From the NCBI RefSeq assembly GCF_007827465.1, contig NZ_VISL01000001.1, positions 439,001 to 503,000 of the forward strand: 64,000 nt of DNA, in the 5' to 3' direction. The stretch is from Dokdonia sp. Hel_I_53. Its GTDB lineage: Bacteria; Bacteroidota; Bacteroidia; Flavobacteriales; Flavobacteriaceae. Made by a program: the position numbers and the translations under genes. Every line of letters starts with the position of its first letter. Position 1 is the first letter of the stretch. The notes under the pieces were generated by a model. That model did no database searches. It was not told the DNA's origin and saw nothing but the letters and a program-made list of their open reading frames with translations. This document shows positions 35,391-45,180 of the stretch, one piece after another.

Positions 35391-38309
35391 ATGTTTAAAA
35401 TCACACATAGCATCACTTTTTTACTTCTTTTTCTTTTCATTTTACCTATCCAAGCACAAGATCTTCCGGTAAGTTCAATTAAGAAAAAGATTGAATTCTA
35501 TAAAAATAATTACAGAGGACCTTACAAGAAAATTGAATGGTTTTGTGAAGATGGTACCCTACGTGAAGCTCGCGACCCTTGTCCAGATAGTATTGGAGGA
35601 GGAATTCAGCATGCAAGCTATCGAGATGACCTTATAGAGTTAGGAGAGGAGCAGCATCTTTACTTTGCAGATATACTTGCCAATAGTGATCGGTCTGAAT
35701 TTTGGGATATGACAAATGATCATAGCCGGATCAAACAGTACCAACTAGCGAGATACCTAGCGAGTGTAGACGATGGTTGGGTACAGCGTAAATCTCAATT
35801 TTATAGAGGAGCTATACAATCTGAAGATGAAGAAGCTTGGGGTGTAGAGTTTTATGAGTGGCTCCTGAGATCTGATGTTCGCTTACGCGAAAATTACTAC
35901 CTGTTGAGACAGACGTTACGGGATATTCCACATGATGGCGATAGCAATATTGCACAGCGCATGCGTAGTGAATCTAAAATTCTCGCAGAAGAGTATCCTA
36001 AATTTATGGAAGCTCGTATTAAGATACATGGAAAACCAAGCGTTAGTGACATACAGATGGTGCAACAATTTCGCGAAGAACATGCAGATGATTTAAGTGA
36101 TGATCTAAAAAAGCAGTTTAATAAGTTAGAAGAAACACTAGCCGAATTTTACCAGCCTATTAACTTTAAGGAGTTACAGAAACAGGTAGATAGAATTTCA
36201 GTTAAAAATAAACTAACCGAGGGTATTACAGATTTCTTAACCAACAGTGGGAGAGATGCTTCTGCAGAAAAGTTAGTACCACAAATTGCAGATATTCTTT
36301 GTCTTATAAGACAAGACATTCAAACGCTCGATAGGGGTAGTGATCGTCTCACTATGTTAGATTTATCAAATGAACTTGAAGATATTTTATTAATAAAGAC
36401 ACAAGAATGGCAGCCACAAAAACTTAAAGAATTATTACTCAAAATTCAATCTCTGGGATATGCTGCTACAGGTACTGGATTATTAGAAATGAATGAATGG
36501 GCTGCAGTAGAGCAATATCTCATTGCAGACAGTTATCATAATGATAGAAGTGTAGCTCAACTCAACGATTTTTTAACAACCTCGAGGGGTGTAGTAGAAT
36601 GGAGTGCGTCTCAGGTAAAGGCTAATTATCAAGAGATCGTCGAGAGGTATGCCTCGTTTGAGCCTAAAGCTCTTGGTTTTATTGATGATCGTGTTCGATC
36701 TTCTGTTGCCTTAGATTTGGGCGAGAGCGTGAGTAAATTAGGCGCATTTATAGCAAAATATTCTGGTTTAGAAAATCAAGTAATGGATATTGACAATCAG
36801 TCATCTGTTCGAGGTCTCAATCCTGGCTATGCTTACGGCGAACTCGTTGTGGTTAAAGGTTCTCCAGAAAATGTAGAAGTCAACACTCAAAAAATATACG
36901 TTTTTGAGAGACCACCTTCAGATTTAAAACCTGTAGCTGGTATCCTAACCGTTTCTGAAGGAAACTTAGTTTCGCATGTTCAATTACTAGCCAGAAACCT
37001 TGGTATTCCTAACGCCGCACTCTCACAAGACAATCTCCAAGATTTAGAAAAATATAATGGGGAATATGTGTTTTATGCGGTTTCAAATAAAGGAAGTGTT
37101 ATTATTAAAGGTGAGGATGAGATAACTAAAGAAGAAAAAGCGTTATTCACAAAAAAACAACGTAGCATCAGCCAAGTAACTGTACCTGTTGAAAATATTG
37201 AACTTGATAAAAAGGCAATCATTAATATGAGAGATCTAGATGCAAGCGCTTCTGGAAAACTTGTAGGTCCCAAAGCTGCAAACTTAGGGCAACTCAAAAA
37301 AATGTTTCCAGATCAGGTAGTTGAGGGATTAGTGATTCCTTTCGGGATTTTCAAAGATCATATGGACCAGAAAATGAGCGGTTATGATGGCTCTTATTGG
37401 GAATTTTTAAATACCGCTTTCGCGAAAGCGGATCAAATGAAAAAATCTGGGGTATCCTCAAGAGAAATCGAAACATTTCAATTAGCTGAATTAGAACGCT
37501 TACGGGGTGCTATAAAAACCATGACACTTAAACCGAGTTTTGTTCAAAATTTACGCAAGGACTTTAGAACTGTTTTCAAATCTTCGTTAGGACAAACTCC
37601 TGTTTTTTTACGAAGCGATACAAACATGGAAGACCTTGAAGAATTTACAGGAGCAGGTCTCAATCTAACATTGTTTAATATTCTTGATGAGGATAAAATT
37701 TTAAACGGTATTAAAGATGTTTGGGCATCACCTTATACAGAGCGTAGTTTCAAATGGAGACAACAGTACTTAAGTAACCCAGAAAATGTATTCCCGTCTA
37801 TTCTTATCATACCATCTGTAGATGTTGACTATAGCGGAGTAATGATTACCAAGGGGATCAATATGGGTACAGATGAAGATCTTACCATTGCTTTTTCAAG
37901 AGGAGCAGGAGGAGCTGTAGATGGGCAAGCTGCAGAAACTAGGCTTGTGACAACTACTGGAGACAGGTTATTATCACCCGCTCGTCAAGCAGACTATATA
38001 AGACTACCTTCTAAAGGTGGCGTAGCAAAGAAAATTGCAACTTTTGACAAACAAATTCTAAATACTAAAAATATTGAAGATATTAGAAAAATTGCAGAGG
38101 CCATACGTACCAGACTTCCAGAAATGACAGGTTCTGATTATGATGGCGCATACGATGTGGAATTAGGTTTCGAAAATAATAAGCTATGGCTTTTCCAAAT
38201 ACGTCCATTTGTGGAGAATAAGACAGCTAAAACATCTGAATATCTAGAATCTATATCACCAAAAATTGATAATGAATTTTTAATAACCTTAGACGCACCC
38301 ATTAAATAA
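35391..38309 (+). CDS. Exported PEP-synthase/dikinase-like protein (PPDK-N fold)
   Basis: Protein of 972 residues with a clear Sec signal peptide (residues 1-23, ending IQAQ) and no lipobox. Domains: a unique N-terminal region about 30-460, rich in helices; a phosphohistidine swivel domain about 480-575 with SHVQLLARNLGIPNA (His529, the pattern of phosphotransfer histidines); then a PPDK-N/ATP-grasp domain about 620-945 (LVGPKAANLGQL, VFLRSDTNMEDLEEFTGAGL, YDVELGFENNKLWLFQIRPF). The order swivel-then-ATP-grasp is the reverse of PEP synthase. An exported phosphotransferase is odd because the periplasm lacks ATP. A palindrome copy supplies AFAKA at residues 676-680. The next gene overlaps by one base. 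Confidence 0.85.
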   Translation: MFKITHSITFLLLFLFILPIQAQDLPVSSIKKKIEFYKNNYRGPYKKIEWFCEDGTLREARDPCPDSIGGGIQHASYRDDLIELGEEQHLYFADILANSDRSEFWDMTNDHSRIKQYQLARYLASVDDGWVQRKSQFYRGAIQSEDEEAWGVEFYEWLLRSDVRLRENYYLLRQTLRDIPHDGDSNIAQRMRSESKILAEEYPKFMEARIKIHGKPSVSDIQMVQQFREEHADDLSDDLKKQFNKLEETLAEFYQPINFKELQKQVDRISVKNKLTEGITDFLTNSGRDASAEKLVPQIADILCLIRQDIQTLDRGSDRLTMLDLSNELEDILLIKTQEWQPQKLKELLLKIQSLGYAATGTGLLEMNEWAAVEQYLIADSYHNDRSVAQLNDFLTTSRGVVEWSASQVKANYQEIVERYASFEPKALGFIDDRVRSSVALDLGESVSKLGAFIAKYSGLENQVMDIDNQSSVRGLNPGYAYGELVVVKGSPENVEVNTQKIYVFERPPSDLKPVAGILTVSEGNLVSHVQLLARNLGIPNAALSQDNLQDLEKYNGEYVFYAVSNKGSVIIKGEDEITKEEKALFTKKQRSISQVTVPVENIELDKKAIINMRDLDASASGKLVGPKAANLGQLKKMFPDQVVEGLVIPFGIFKDHMDQKMSGYDGSYWEFLNTAFAKADQMKKSGVSSREIETFQLAELERLRGAIKTMTLKPSFVQNLRKDFRTVFKSSLGQTPVFLRSDTNMEDLEEFTGAGLNLTLFNILDEDKILNGIKDVWASPYTERSFKWRQQYLSNPENVFPSILIIPSVDVDYSGVMITKGINMGTDEDLTIAFSRGAGGAVDGQAAETRLVTTTGDRLLSPARQADYIRLPSKGGVAKKIATFDKQILNTKNIEDIRKIAEAIRTRLPEMTGSDYDGAYDVELGFENNKLWLFQIRPFVENKTAKTSEYLESISPKIDNEFLITLDAPIK
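37414..37431. repeat. Dispersed palindrome, copy 9 (in dikinase-like gene)
   Basis: Core 37416-37429, dyad 18 bp. Read as TAFAKAD. Confidence 0.9.
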
Positions 38310-39553
38310 TGAAAACACTTCCTATACTAGCATTAATTGCCATTACAACATTGTTAACATCATTTATATATCCCATTGACGGTTATGATACGACTGGAAT
38401 AAAAAGATTATACCGACTTCAAAAAATGGAGAAGGACAGTATCGATAATAAACGAATTCCAGATGGTGCTTATTTAAAATTAAAAGATATTAAACTTAAT
38501 TTGCTTTCGCGAAAGCAAGATTCTTTAAATACTTTACTTGTTGAAGATCCCGATTTTGCTCGAAAAATAGCTAGAATAACACCTGGAGGAAACTATTCTC
38601 TCGCTGTGATGGATATGACTAATCCAGATAGTTTATTATATGCTGCACATAGAGAGAACAATGGGTACCAGCCTGGAAGTGTTGGGAAAATTGCTGTATT
38701 AGCAGGATTCTTTGACCAGCTTGCAAAAGTTTATCCTGATAATTTTGAGTTACGTACAGGACTCATGTGTAATAAACGCGTAACATCTAGATACTGGGGA
38801 ACAGGTGATCATCATACAATTCCTGTTTATGATATAGAAAAAGATAAACTTACAAAGCGACGTGTGGTAGCGAGTGATGAATTTTCATTATACGAATGGG
38901 CAGATCATATGGTATCTGTTAGTAATAACGGTGCAGCAAGTGTATTATATCGTGAAACGATGTTACTAGATGCTTTTGGAAAAGCATATGCAGATTTAAC
39001 TGAAGAAGAAGCTGAGAATTATTTTATTGATACTGAAAGAGATTCTCTAACTAGTCAAGCAAATAGAGTTGTAAATCAGCCATTGCGAGATATCGGAATT
39101 TCTGAGGACGAATGGAGACTAGGAGGGATGTTTACACGTCCAGCAGGAAAATATGTTGGTCGTCAGGGTGGAAGCATAGGTTCTCCTAAAGGGCTTATGA
39201 AGTTTCTTGTAGCTTTAGAGCAAGGAAATGTTATAGATGAAAAAAGTTCATTAGAAATGAAGCGTCTTTTATATATGACAGATAGACGTATACGTTATGC
39301 GGCATCACATCAACTAGATGATGCTGCTGTATATTTTAAATCTGGTAGTTTTTACAAATGTGATCGCAATAAAAATCCAAACTGTGGCGATTATGCAGGT
39401 AACGTCTTTAATTACATGAACTCAGTAATTATTGTTGAACATCCTAACGGAAAAAAATACATTGTGTGTTTAATGACTAATGTTCTAAATAAAAATAGTG
39501 CTGGTGCTCATATGTACCTCGCAAGTAGCATTGATAAAGTGATTAATCCTTAG
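38309..39553 (+). CDS. Serine hydrolase, class A beta-lactamase-like
   Basis: Exported protein of 414 residues with an N-terminal hydrophobic signal (ILALIAITTLLTSFIYP). The penicillin-binding fold motifs are visible: SxxK in QPGSVGKIAVL, SxN in MVSVSNNGAASVLY, and KSG in VYFKSGSFYKC in place of KTG. It is longer than true class A beta-lactamases by an N-terminal part of about 90 residues. It probably acts on cell-wall peptides or another amide or ester rather than drugs. Its ATG overlaps the stop of the dikinase-like gene (TAATG), so the two are coupled. A palindrome copy gives LSRK near residues 67-70, in the N-terminal linker. Confidence 0.85.
   Translation: MKTLPILALIAITTLLTSFIYPIDGYDTTGIKRLYRLQKMEKDSIDNKRIPDGAYLKLKDIKLNLLSRKQDSLNTLLVEDPDFARKIARITPGGNYSLAVMDMTNPDSLLYAAHRENNGYQPGSVGKIAVLAGFFDQLAKVYPDNFELRTGLMCNKRVTSRYWGTGDHHTIPVYDIEKDKLTKRRVVASDEFSLYEWADHMVSVSNNGAASVLYRETMLLDAFGKAYADLTEEEAENYFIDTERDSLTSQANRVVNQPLRDIGISEDEWRLGGMFTRPAGKYVGRQGGSIGSPKGLMKFLVALEQGNVIDEKSSLEMKRLLYMTDRRIRYAASHQLDDAAVYFKSGSFYKCDRNKNPNCGDYAGNVFNYMNSVIIVEHPNGKKYIVCLMTNVLNKNSAGAHMYLASSIDKVINP
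38501..38518. repeat. Dispersed palindrome, copy 10 (in serine hydrolase gene)
   Basis: Core 38503-38516, dyad 18 bp. Read as LLSRKQ, the only copy here in the third frame. Confidence 0.9.
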
Positions 39554-39558
39554 GTTGC

Positions 39559-42381
39559 TTAGGAGCCAAGAGTCTCTAAAACGTGTAATGCCAGTGATCT
39601 GAGCTTTGGATCTTTATGCTTTTTTAAATAACTAATGACAGGTATATATTGCTTGTCATTTTTTATTTTTATAAGATGTAGCATTGCTACTTTCATAGGC
39701 TTACTGCGCTTATTGAGCAAGATTTTAATAATATCGTTTTCGGGAATAATTTCTAATTCATAAGAAGCTGTATCTGTTCTTGTGGCATCAATAATATTGA
39801 ATTCTAACAGTGGCAAAATTTTACTTTTGAGCTTGATATGTAATAAATTATCTAAAAATTCTATCGCATTTATCTTAGCTTCTGCAGTATCGCTTTTTAA
39901 ACCGTAATAGGCAGCTGAGATATCTTCTTGATTATATCTAAGACTTAATAAGGCAAAAATACTTTCTAGGCTTGCATCTAGTTGGTTTCGAAGTAATGAA
40001 ACAATAGATTCTCTTGCTACTAAGAGGTCTTGTTGATTGTGGGTAATGTTGTGAATAGTGGATTTGTTTATTAAATCATTAAAAGTAGCAATGGCATTTA
40101 TAGTAGTTTGGTAGTAGGTACTTTCTCTGAGAATATGACGTGTGATCTTTCGCTTATCTATAGAAAGAATAGGATTTTCTAAGAGTAATTTTTTTATTGA
40201 TTTTGAGGCGCGTCTTCTTGTGATTACATCTTTACTAGATAAAAATTTATACAATATACCAACTGAACTTTGTGTCTTAAAAGTGGCTACAACCTTAGGA
40301 AGATATCTCCTTACTTCTGTTGATAGCAGTTCTTCAGTATCTAACCTTAATATAGTTTTGTTAATTTCAGGCCCATACATGGAAAGGCTTTTAATAGCTA
40401 CCTTGCGTACTTTTTTATCGTCAAGAAACTGCAATAGATGTCCAATAAATAATGGATCTGTAGTGATACCAGCAGCTTTAATGGCGCTTTTAATAACTTT
40501 AGTATTTTTATTATTAAAATGGACTGAGATAAAGTAATAATAATCTTTAATTCCAGAATTACCTATGGTAAGTAACAATTCACTAGTGTCTTGTACATTT
40601 TTTAAGCCTTCAGGGGTAGATAAACTATCTATTTGATTCCGTATTCTATTTCTAAGTTCAAATTTTTGTGCAAGTTTGCTATTTGAACGAGAGTCTTCTG
40701 CTAAGCATAATAATGCGGCAGACGATATTTTTTGATTGGGGTGATTTAAATAAGAATTGAATAGCGTATCATCTGCTATTTTTGTATGATGTAATAGATA
40801 TTGCAATGCTCTATAGACTACCTCATCGTTATCTGAAACCAATAGTGTCTTCACTTTTTCAAGCGCAGTATTTTCTTGGTAAAAGTATAATTGTTCGAGA
40901 ATTGCAATTTGAATTTTTGGAGATTCGTGATGTAACAATGATAATATTTGTGGTCTCAAAGGTTTTAAACGAGCATTAGATAATCTATTGAGCAGTGTAA
41001 GAATTTCTTCTTCAGATCCATTTTGTAATATCTTCCTAGCGCTCGTTATAGTCCCTTCTTTTTGTAATTTTCGTCTTGAGGAAGCATCATTGTATAGCAA
41101 GCTCTGTAAATTACTTCTAAAAGATTCAAAGTAAGCATCACGTAATTTATAAATTAGAATCAACCAGATAAAGAGAAAAAATAGAATGAGAATGGTCACA
41201 TAAGTGGTGTCTAACTCCATTCCTTTAATCACAAATATGAGCAAACACCCTGCGAGTCCCGTTGCAACACTATCTACAACAATGTCTATAAAAGATTTAG
41301 CTTGGTTTTTAATAGGGTAGGGAATGGGAAGTATAGAAAGTTCTGCCGCCGCTTTATTTATGGACTGTTTAAAACTTCCATCGAGCCCTTTAATTATAAT
41401 TAAAACCCACAGTTCTGGGACGGTTAGAAATAACAGACAACCCAGCGCTATTCCTAGGGGTAAAATGAGCATGGTACTTGTTACTCCCAGATAACTTAAA
41501 ACTTTATTTGTAACAAATAACTGTATAAGAAGAGCTATTACATTAAAAGACGAAAACCAAAAACCTAAAAATGAAGCTAACTCATCTGAATCCGGGATGG
41601 CACGATGCGCAAAATCACTGAATTGAAAATCGACTAATTTTGCAACAACAACACTTACACCAATAATAAGCGCTAGAAATAATAAGTGATTAGATTTTAT
41701 AATAAGCTGGAAAGCATTTTTGTCAGGAGAAGATTTCTCGTGTAATTTCTTGCGTCTAGCATATACAGACAGCTCTTTTAGGCGTAATTTCCATATATGT
41801 GAGAGTATAGGGATGCAAGCTATTATAAAAATTGCTGCAATTAGAATGGAAATCTTATTTCCAAAATTAGACGAAATAAATGTCGTTAGGTAACCTCCAA
41901 AAATTCCCCCTGCAATGGCACCCGCACCTATAAAACCAAATAATCTTTTTGCCTCACGGGCATTATATACCATATTTGCTAGAATCCAAAATTGAGAGGT
42001 TACAATTACCGCAAAAAGTGATATGAGAACGTAGTAAAAATAAAGTACCCACTGCTCTAAGAATCTGTAATGTAATGCTATACTTAAGATTACAAAAAAC
42101 AAGGAGAAGGTAATAAGGGTAAGCGTTGCTATTTTTTTGAAGGAGTATTTTTTTAAAGCAGTTGTGTAAAAGTAACTGCTCAAAACAGCTACTACAGCCA
42201 CCATTAAATATCCGTAAGGAAGTCTTTCTGCACCAAGAGCAGAAAGAAATAAAGCGTTAACCGTTGGCTTTACAATTAATAAAACAGTAATGACCAAAAA
42301 GATATAGAGTTGCATAAAAAAAGAGATGGTAATTTCTCCATCTCTTATATCAAAAGCTCTTTTATATAATCTTTTCAGCAT
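39559..42381 (-). CDS. TLC-type (Npt1/Npt2-like) transporter with HEAT repeats
   Basis: Membrane protein of 940 residues. ATG 42381 (MLKRLYKRAFDIRDGEI) is chosen over an upstream TTG. Residues about 20-430 hold around 12 membrane helices with an MFS-like core (FFMQLYIFLVITVLLIVKPTVNALFL, RLFGFIGAGAIAGGIFGGYLTTFI), the pattern of the ATP/ADP translocase (TLC) family. The second half is a run of HEAT-like helical repeats, e.g. RPQILSLLHHESPKIQIAILEQL, DDEVVYRALQYLLHH and VRKVAIKSLSMYG. Whether it moves nucleotides is unproven for the Bacteroidota branch. It is convergent with the dikinase-serine hydrolase pair and follows another serine hydrolase gene by 15 bases. Confidence 0.8.
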   Translation of the reverse strand: MLKRLYKRAFDIRDGEITISFFMQLYIFLVITVLLIVKPTVNALFLSALGAERLPYGYLMVAVVAVLSSYFYTTALKKYSFKKIATLTLITFSLFFVILSIALHYRFLEQWVLYFYYVLISLFAVIVTSQFWILANMVYNAREAKRLFGFIGAGAIAGGIFGGYLTTFISSNFGNKISILIAAIFIIACIPILSHIWKLRLKELSVYARRKKLHEKSSPDKNAFQLIIKSNHLLFLALIIGVSVVVAKLVDFQFSDFAHRAIPDSDELASFLGFWFSSFNVIALLIQLFVTNKVLSYLGVTSTMLILPLGIALGCLLFLTVPELWVLIIIKGLDGSFKQSINKAAAELSILPIPYPIKNQAKSFIDIVVDSVATGLAGCLLIFVIKGMELDTTYVTILILFFLFIWLILIYKLRDAYFESFRSNLQSLLYNDASSRRKLQKEGTITSARKILQNGSEEEILTLLNRLSNARLKPLRPQILSLLHHESPKIQIAILEQLYFYQENTALEKVKTLLVSDNDEVVYRALQYLLHHTKIADDTLFNSYLNHPNQKISSAALLCLAEDSRSNSKLAQKFELRNRIRNQIDSLSTPEGLKNVQDTSELLLTIGNSGIKDYYYFISVHFNNKNTKVIKSAIKAAGITTDPLFIGHLLQFLDDKKVRKVAIKSLSMYGPEINKTILRLDTEELLSTEVRRYLPKVVATFKTQSSVGILYKFLSSKDVITRRRASKSIKKLLLENPILSIDKRKITRHILRESTYYQTTINAIATFNDLINKSTIHNITHNQQDLLVARESIVSLLRNQLDASLESIFALLSLRYNQEDISAAYYGLKSDTAEAKINAIEFLDNLLHIKLKSKILPLLEFNIIDATRTDTASYELEIIPENDIIKILLNKRSKPMKVAMLHLIKIKNDKQYIPVISYLKKHKDPKLRSLALHVLETLGS

Positions 42382-42396
42382 AGATATCAATAAACC

Positions 42397-43293
42397 TTAA
42401 TTATAAGCTAAAGAACGGGATTTTTTCATAACTTTCTCTAAAGGAATTACTAAATCTCGAACAATTTGTTCACCACGATTATCATCTACTAAGGCTACTA
42501 AAATATATTTACGTTTAGGTCCCCATACAAGTACAGAATCAGAGTGATAACTTCTCCAAGACCCAGATTTCCTGTATAAATCAGCTTTCGGAGCAATTTT
42601 ATCTAAAGTATTTACAAATTTATGGTGTAAAGCAGGATCTTTCATGATTTCTAGCATTTCTTCAGAGCGCTCAGGGCTCACTAGGTTACCCATTACAAGT
42701 TGATAGTAAAAACTACATACTTGACGTGTAGTGGCTGCGTGACTTAAACCTTTAAGAGGTTCTGGATTACGTTTTCCTCCAGCAGCATATCTTTTACCAA
42801 CCCATAGACCTCCACCTACTTCTTCATCATATAATTTAAGTTGGTCACTTCTCAATACAGATTCGATTTTTTTATAGCCTACACGATCAATCATACGTGT
42901 TGAGGCTTGATTATTTGATTTTGAAATCATGAGTCGCATATCTTTACGTACTTCATTAGTGTCTTTTAACTCTCCTTTATCTATAGCATCCATAGCAGCA
43001 AGAAGAATAGCAATTTTAGGTAAGCTAGCGGCATACATCATGAATGTGTCATTGATTCCCGCATATTCTACGTTATCAATATTACTCAAGTCAACAATAC
43101 CAATCGAGAGTTTATTTGTTTTAACTAATTGCTTCCAAGTAGCATTCTTGTTAATCTCCTGCAATAAAAGCTCCTCAAGAATAGGACTTTGATGTGTTGA
43201 AAGGGGATCTACATTTTCAACATCGAGAGGAAGACTTTGTCCAAAAGAAAAGCCAGCAAAAAGCAATAAGATGATCAGTTGTAAGTATTTCAT
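42397..43293 (-). CDS. Serine hydrolase, class A beta-lactamase-like
   Basis: Exported protein of 298 residues. ATG 43293 (MKYLQLIILLLFAGFSFGQ) is a clean signal peptide with cleavage at FGQ; the earlier in-frame start at 43335 would add a charged extension. Motifs: SxxK in AASLPKIAILLA, SxN in MISKSNNQAS, KSG in RKSGSWRSY. Length is like class A beta-lactamases. It resembles the other serine hydrolase in this window, but lacks its N-terminal extension. A role in peptidoglycan or peptide processing is more likely than antibiotic resistance. Probably cotranscribed with the TLC transporter gene. Confidence 0.85.
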   Translation of the reverse strand: MKYLQLIILLLFAGFSFGQSLPLDVENVDPLSTHQSPILEELLLQEINKNATWKQLVKTNKLSIGIVDLSNIDNVEYAGINDTFMMYAASLPKIAILLAAMDAIDKGELKDTNEVRKDMRLMISKSNNQASTRMIDRVGYKKIESVLRSDQLKLYDEEVGGGLWVGKRYAAGGKRNPEPLKGLSHAATTRQVCSFYYQLVMGNLVSPERSEEMLEIMKDPALHHKFVNTLDKIAPKADLYRKSGSWRSYHSDSVLVWGPKRKYILVALVDDNRGEQIVRDLVIPLEKVMKKSRSLAYN

Positions 43294-43455
43294 AATTTTT
43301 TTTTTCGAACACATAGTATACAAAAACGCTGCCAAAGATAAGCAGGAGTACTGTTAAACCTCTCTACAACGTTTATATATTATAATAATTTTGTGAATAG
43401 TGGTTAATCGCAATACATAGATGTTAAATATTTTAATTAATTGATATTTAATAAT

Positions 43456-45147
43456 TTAGAAACCTAGTGCAGTATCATCTCCACGCTTATCTGCACCACC
43501 TTCTAATGATCCGTTTGGTAAAACCAATATGCCATCTACTTTACCAATAACTGGCGCATCTTCCTTATTTATTTGATAACCTTTAAATTCTAGCCTGTTC
43601 AACACTTGATGATCGAAGCTTTCTGGCTCTACCATAATAACATCTGGTAACCACTGGTGATGAAAGCGAGGTGCATTTACTGCTTCCTGCATCCCCATAT
43701 TAAATTCGTGTACGTTAAGGATAGTTTGTAATACAGATGTGATTATTGTAGATCCCCCTGGCGTACCAACGCTCATCCAAAGTTTTCCATCTTTCTCTAC
43801 TAGAGTGGGTGTCATACTAGATAACATTCGTTTTTCTGGACGTATTGCGTTTGCCTCTGCTCCTAATAACCCAAACATATTAGGTACACCTGGTTTACTA
43901 GAGAAATCATCCATTTCATTATTTAAGAAAAAGCCTAGTTCATCAACATATAATTTAGAGCCATATGCACCATTAAGTGTTGTTGTAACTGCGACTGAAT
44001 TACCAAATTGATCTACGATAGAGTAGTGGGTTGTTTCCATACTTTCATAAGAAGGAATGACTCCATGTTGAAGACTTTCTGAAGGAGTCGCTTTTTTCCA
44101 TGAAAAAGTATTCATTCTATTTTTGTTGTAAGCATCAGAGATCAAAGTGTCTACGGGTATACTGACAAAGTCTGGATCTCCCAAATAAAAGCTACGATCT
44201 GCATAAGCCCTACGTTCTGCCTCTGATACAAGTTGTATCATTTTTTCTGTATTATGACCGTATTGAGACACATCATAAGGCTCTATAGATTTAAAAATTT
44301 GTGCCAGACACACTCCTCCAGAAGAAGGTGGACTCATGGATATAATTCTCAAGTCGTCATAATTAAAAATGATAGGCTCTCTCCACTTTGCTTCGTAGGC
44401 CTTTAAATCTTCTAAGGTCATTATCCCACCTTTAGATTGGATATATGCCACCATTTTCTCACCAGTTTCTCCACCATAAAATTCAGATTTACCATTGCTT
44501 ACAATTCTGCTCAAAGTTTCTGCAAGAGCATTGTTTTTGATGATATCTGCTTTCGCGAAAGCAGTACTATACAACATAGTACTATCCTTGTTAACTCTAT
44601 TAAAAACAGCACTATACTCTTTAAATCTTACTGCTTGCTTCTCCGTAACTTTATATCCATTGCGTGCTAGTTCAATGACTGGCTGTAAAATGTCTTCAAT
44701 AGGCATAGATCCAAATTTTTCATGAGTTGCAAAAATCCCTGCTATAGTTCCAGGAACTCCTACCGCCAGACCTCCTTCTGTACTCAGATCTGGAATTACG
44801 TTTCCTAGACTATCTAAATACATATTCTTAGACGCTTTTTTAGGAGCTTTCTCACGATAATCTAGCGCACCCACACTGCCATCTGCTAGACGATATACCA
44901 TAAAACCACCTCCTCCAAGATTACCAGCATACGGATAGGTAACAGCAAGCGCCATTGCAGTACCTACCATTGCATCAAAAGCATTACCGCCTTTCATCAT
45001 GATGTCTTTACCTATTTGTGAAGCCTCTGCTCTTGCAGACACAACCATAGCCTTTTCTGTAATTAGTCCTCTTTTAATCTCGTGTGCTTTTTCTGTTTTA
45101 CACGCAATAAGCATTAATAAAATAAAAAGTAAATGAAGGTTCTTCAT
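43456..45147 (-). CDS. ggt: Gamma-glutamyltransferase
   Basis: Gamma-glutamyltranspeptidase of 563 residues, an Ntn hydrolase that is cleaved autocatalytically. ATG 45147 (MKNLHLLFILLMLIAC) gives a lipoprotein signal with lipobox LIAC, so the enzyme is probably membrane-anchored. The N-terminal nucleophile is the threonine in METTHYSIVD, with downstream GNSVAVTTTLNGAYGS, the lid-region ligand FFLNNEMDDFSS and GGSTIITSVLQTI. It cleaves glutathione and gamma-glutamyl peptides. A palindrome copy supplies AFAKA near residues 197-201 (LYSTAFAKADIIKNN). Single gene on its strand, upstream of the acp-phosphodiesterase-like gene's end. Confidence 0.95.
   Translation of the reverse strand: MKNLHLLFILLMLIACKTEKAHEIKRGLITEKAMVVSARAEASQIGKDIMMKGGNAFDAMVGTAMALAVTYPYAGNLGGGGFMVYRLADGSVGALDYREKAPKKASKNMYLDSLGNVIPDLSTEGGLAVGVPGTIAGIFATHEKFGSMPIEDILQPVIELARNGYKVTEKQAVRFKEYSAVFNRVNKDSTMLYSTAFAKADIIKNNALAETLSRIVSNGKSEFYGGETGEKMVAYIQSKGGIMTLEDLKAYEAKWREPIIFNYDDLRIISMSPPSSGGVCLAQIFKSIEPYDVSQYGHNTEKMIQLVSEAERRAYADRSFYLGDPDFVSIPVDTLISDAYNKNRMNTFSWKKATPSESLQHGVIPSYESMETTHYSIVDQFGNSVAVTTTLNGAYGSKLYVDELGFFLNNEMDDFSSKPGVPNMFGLLGAEANAIRPEKRMLSSMTPTLVEKDGKLWMSVGTPGGSTIITSVLQTILNVHEFNMGMQEAVNAPRFHHQWLPDVIMVEPESFDHQVLNRLEFKGYQINKEDAPVIGKVDGILVLPNGSLEGGADKRGDDTALGF
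44547..44564. repeat. Dispersed palindrome, copy 11 (in ggt)
   Basis: Core 44549-44562, dyad 18 bp. Read on the minus strand as AFAKA. Confidence 0.9.
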
Positions 45148-45180
45148 AGCAATGTATGTAATAATTTTAACCACTTCAAC

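Noticed and set aside
42397..43293. An acquired antibiotic-resistance beta-lactamase
   Set aside because: It has the fold motifs but also a chromosomal envelope context and a related gene nearby; no sign of transfer and no evidence for drug hydrolysis.
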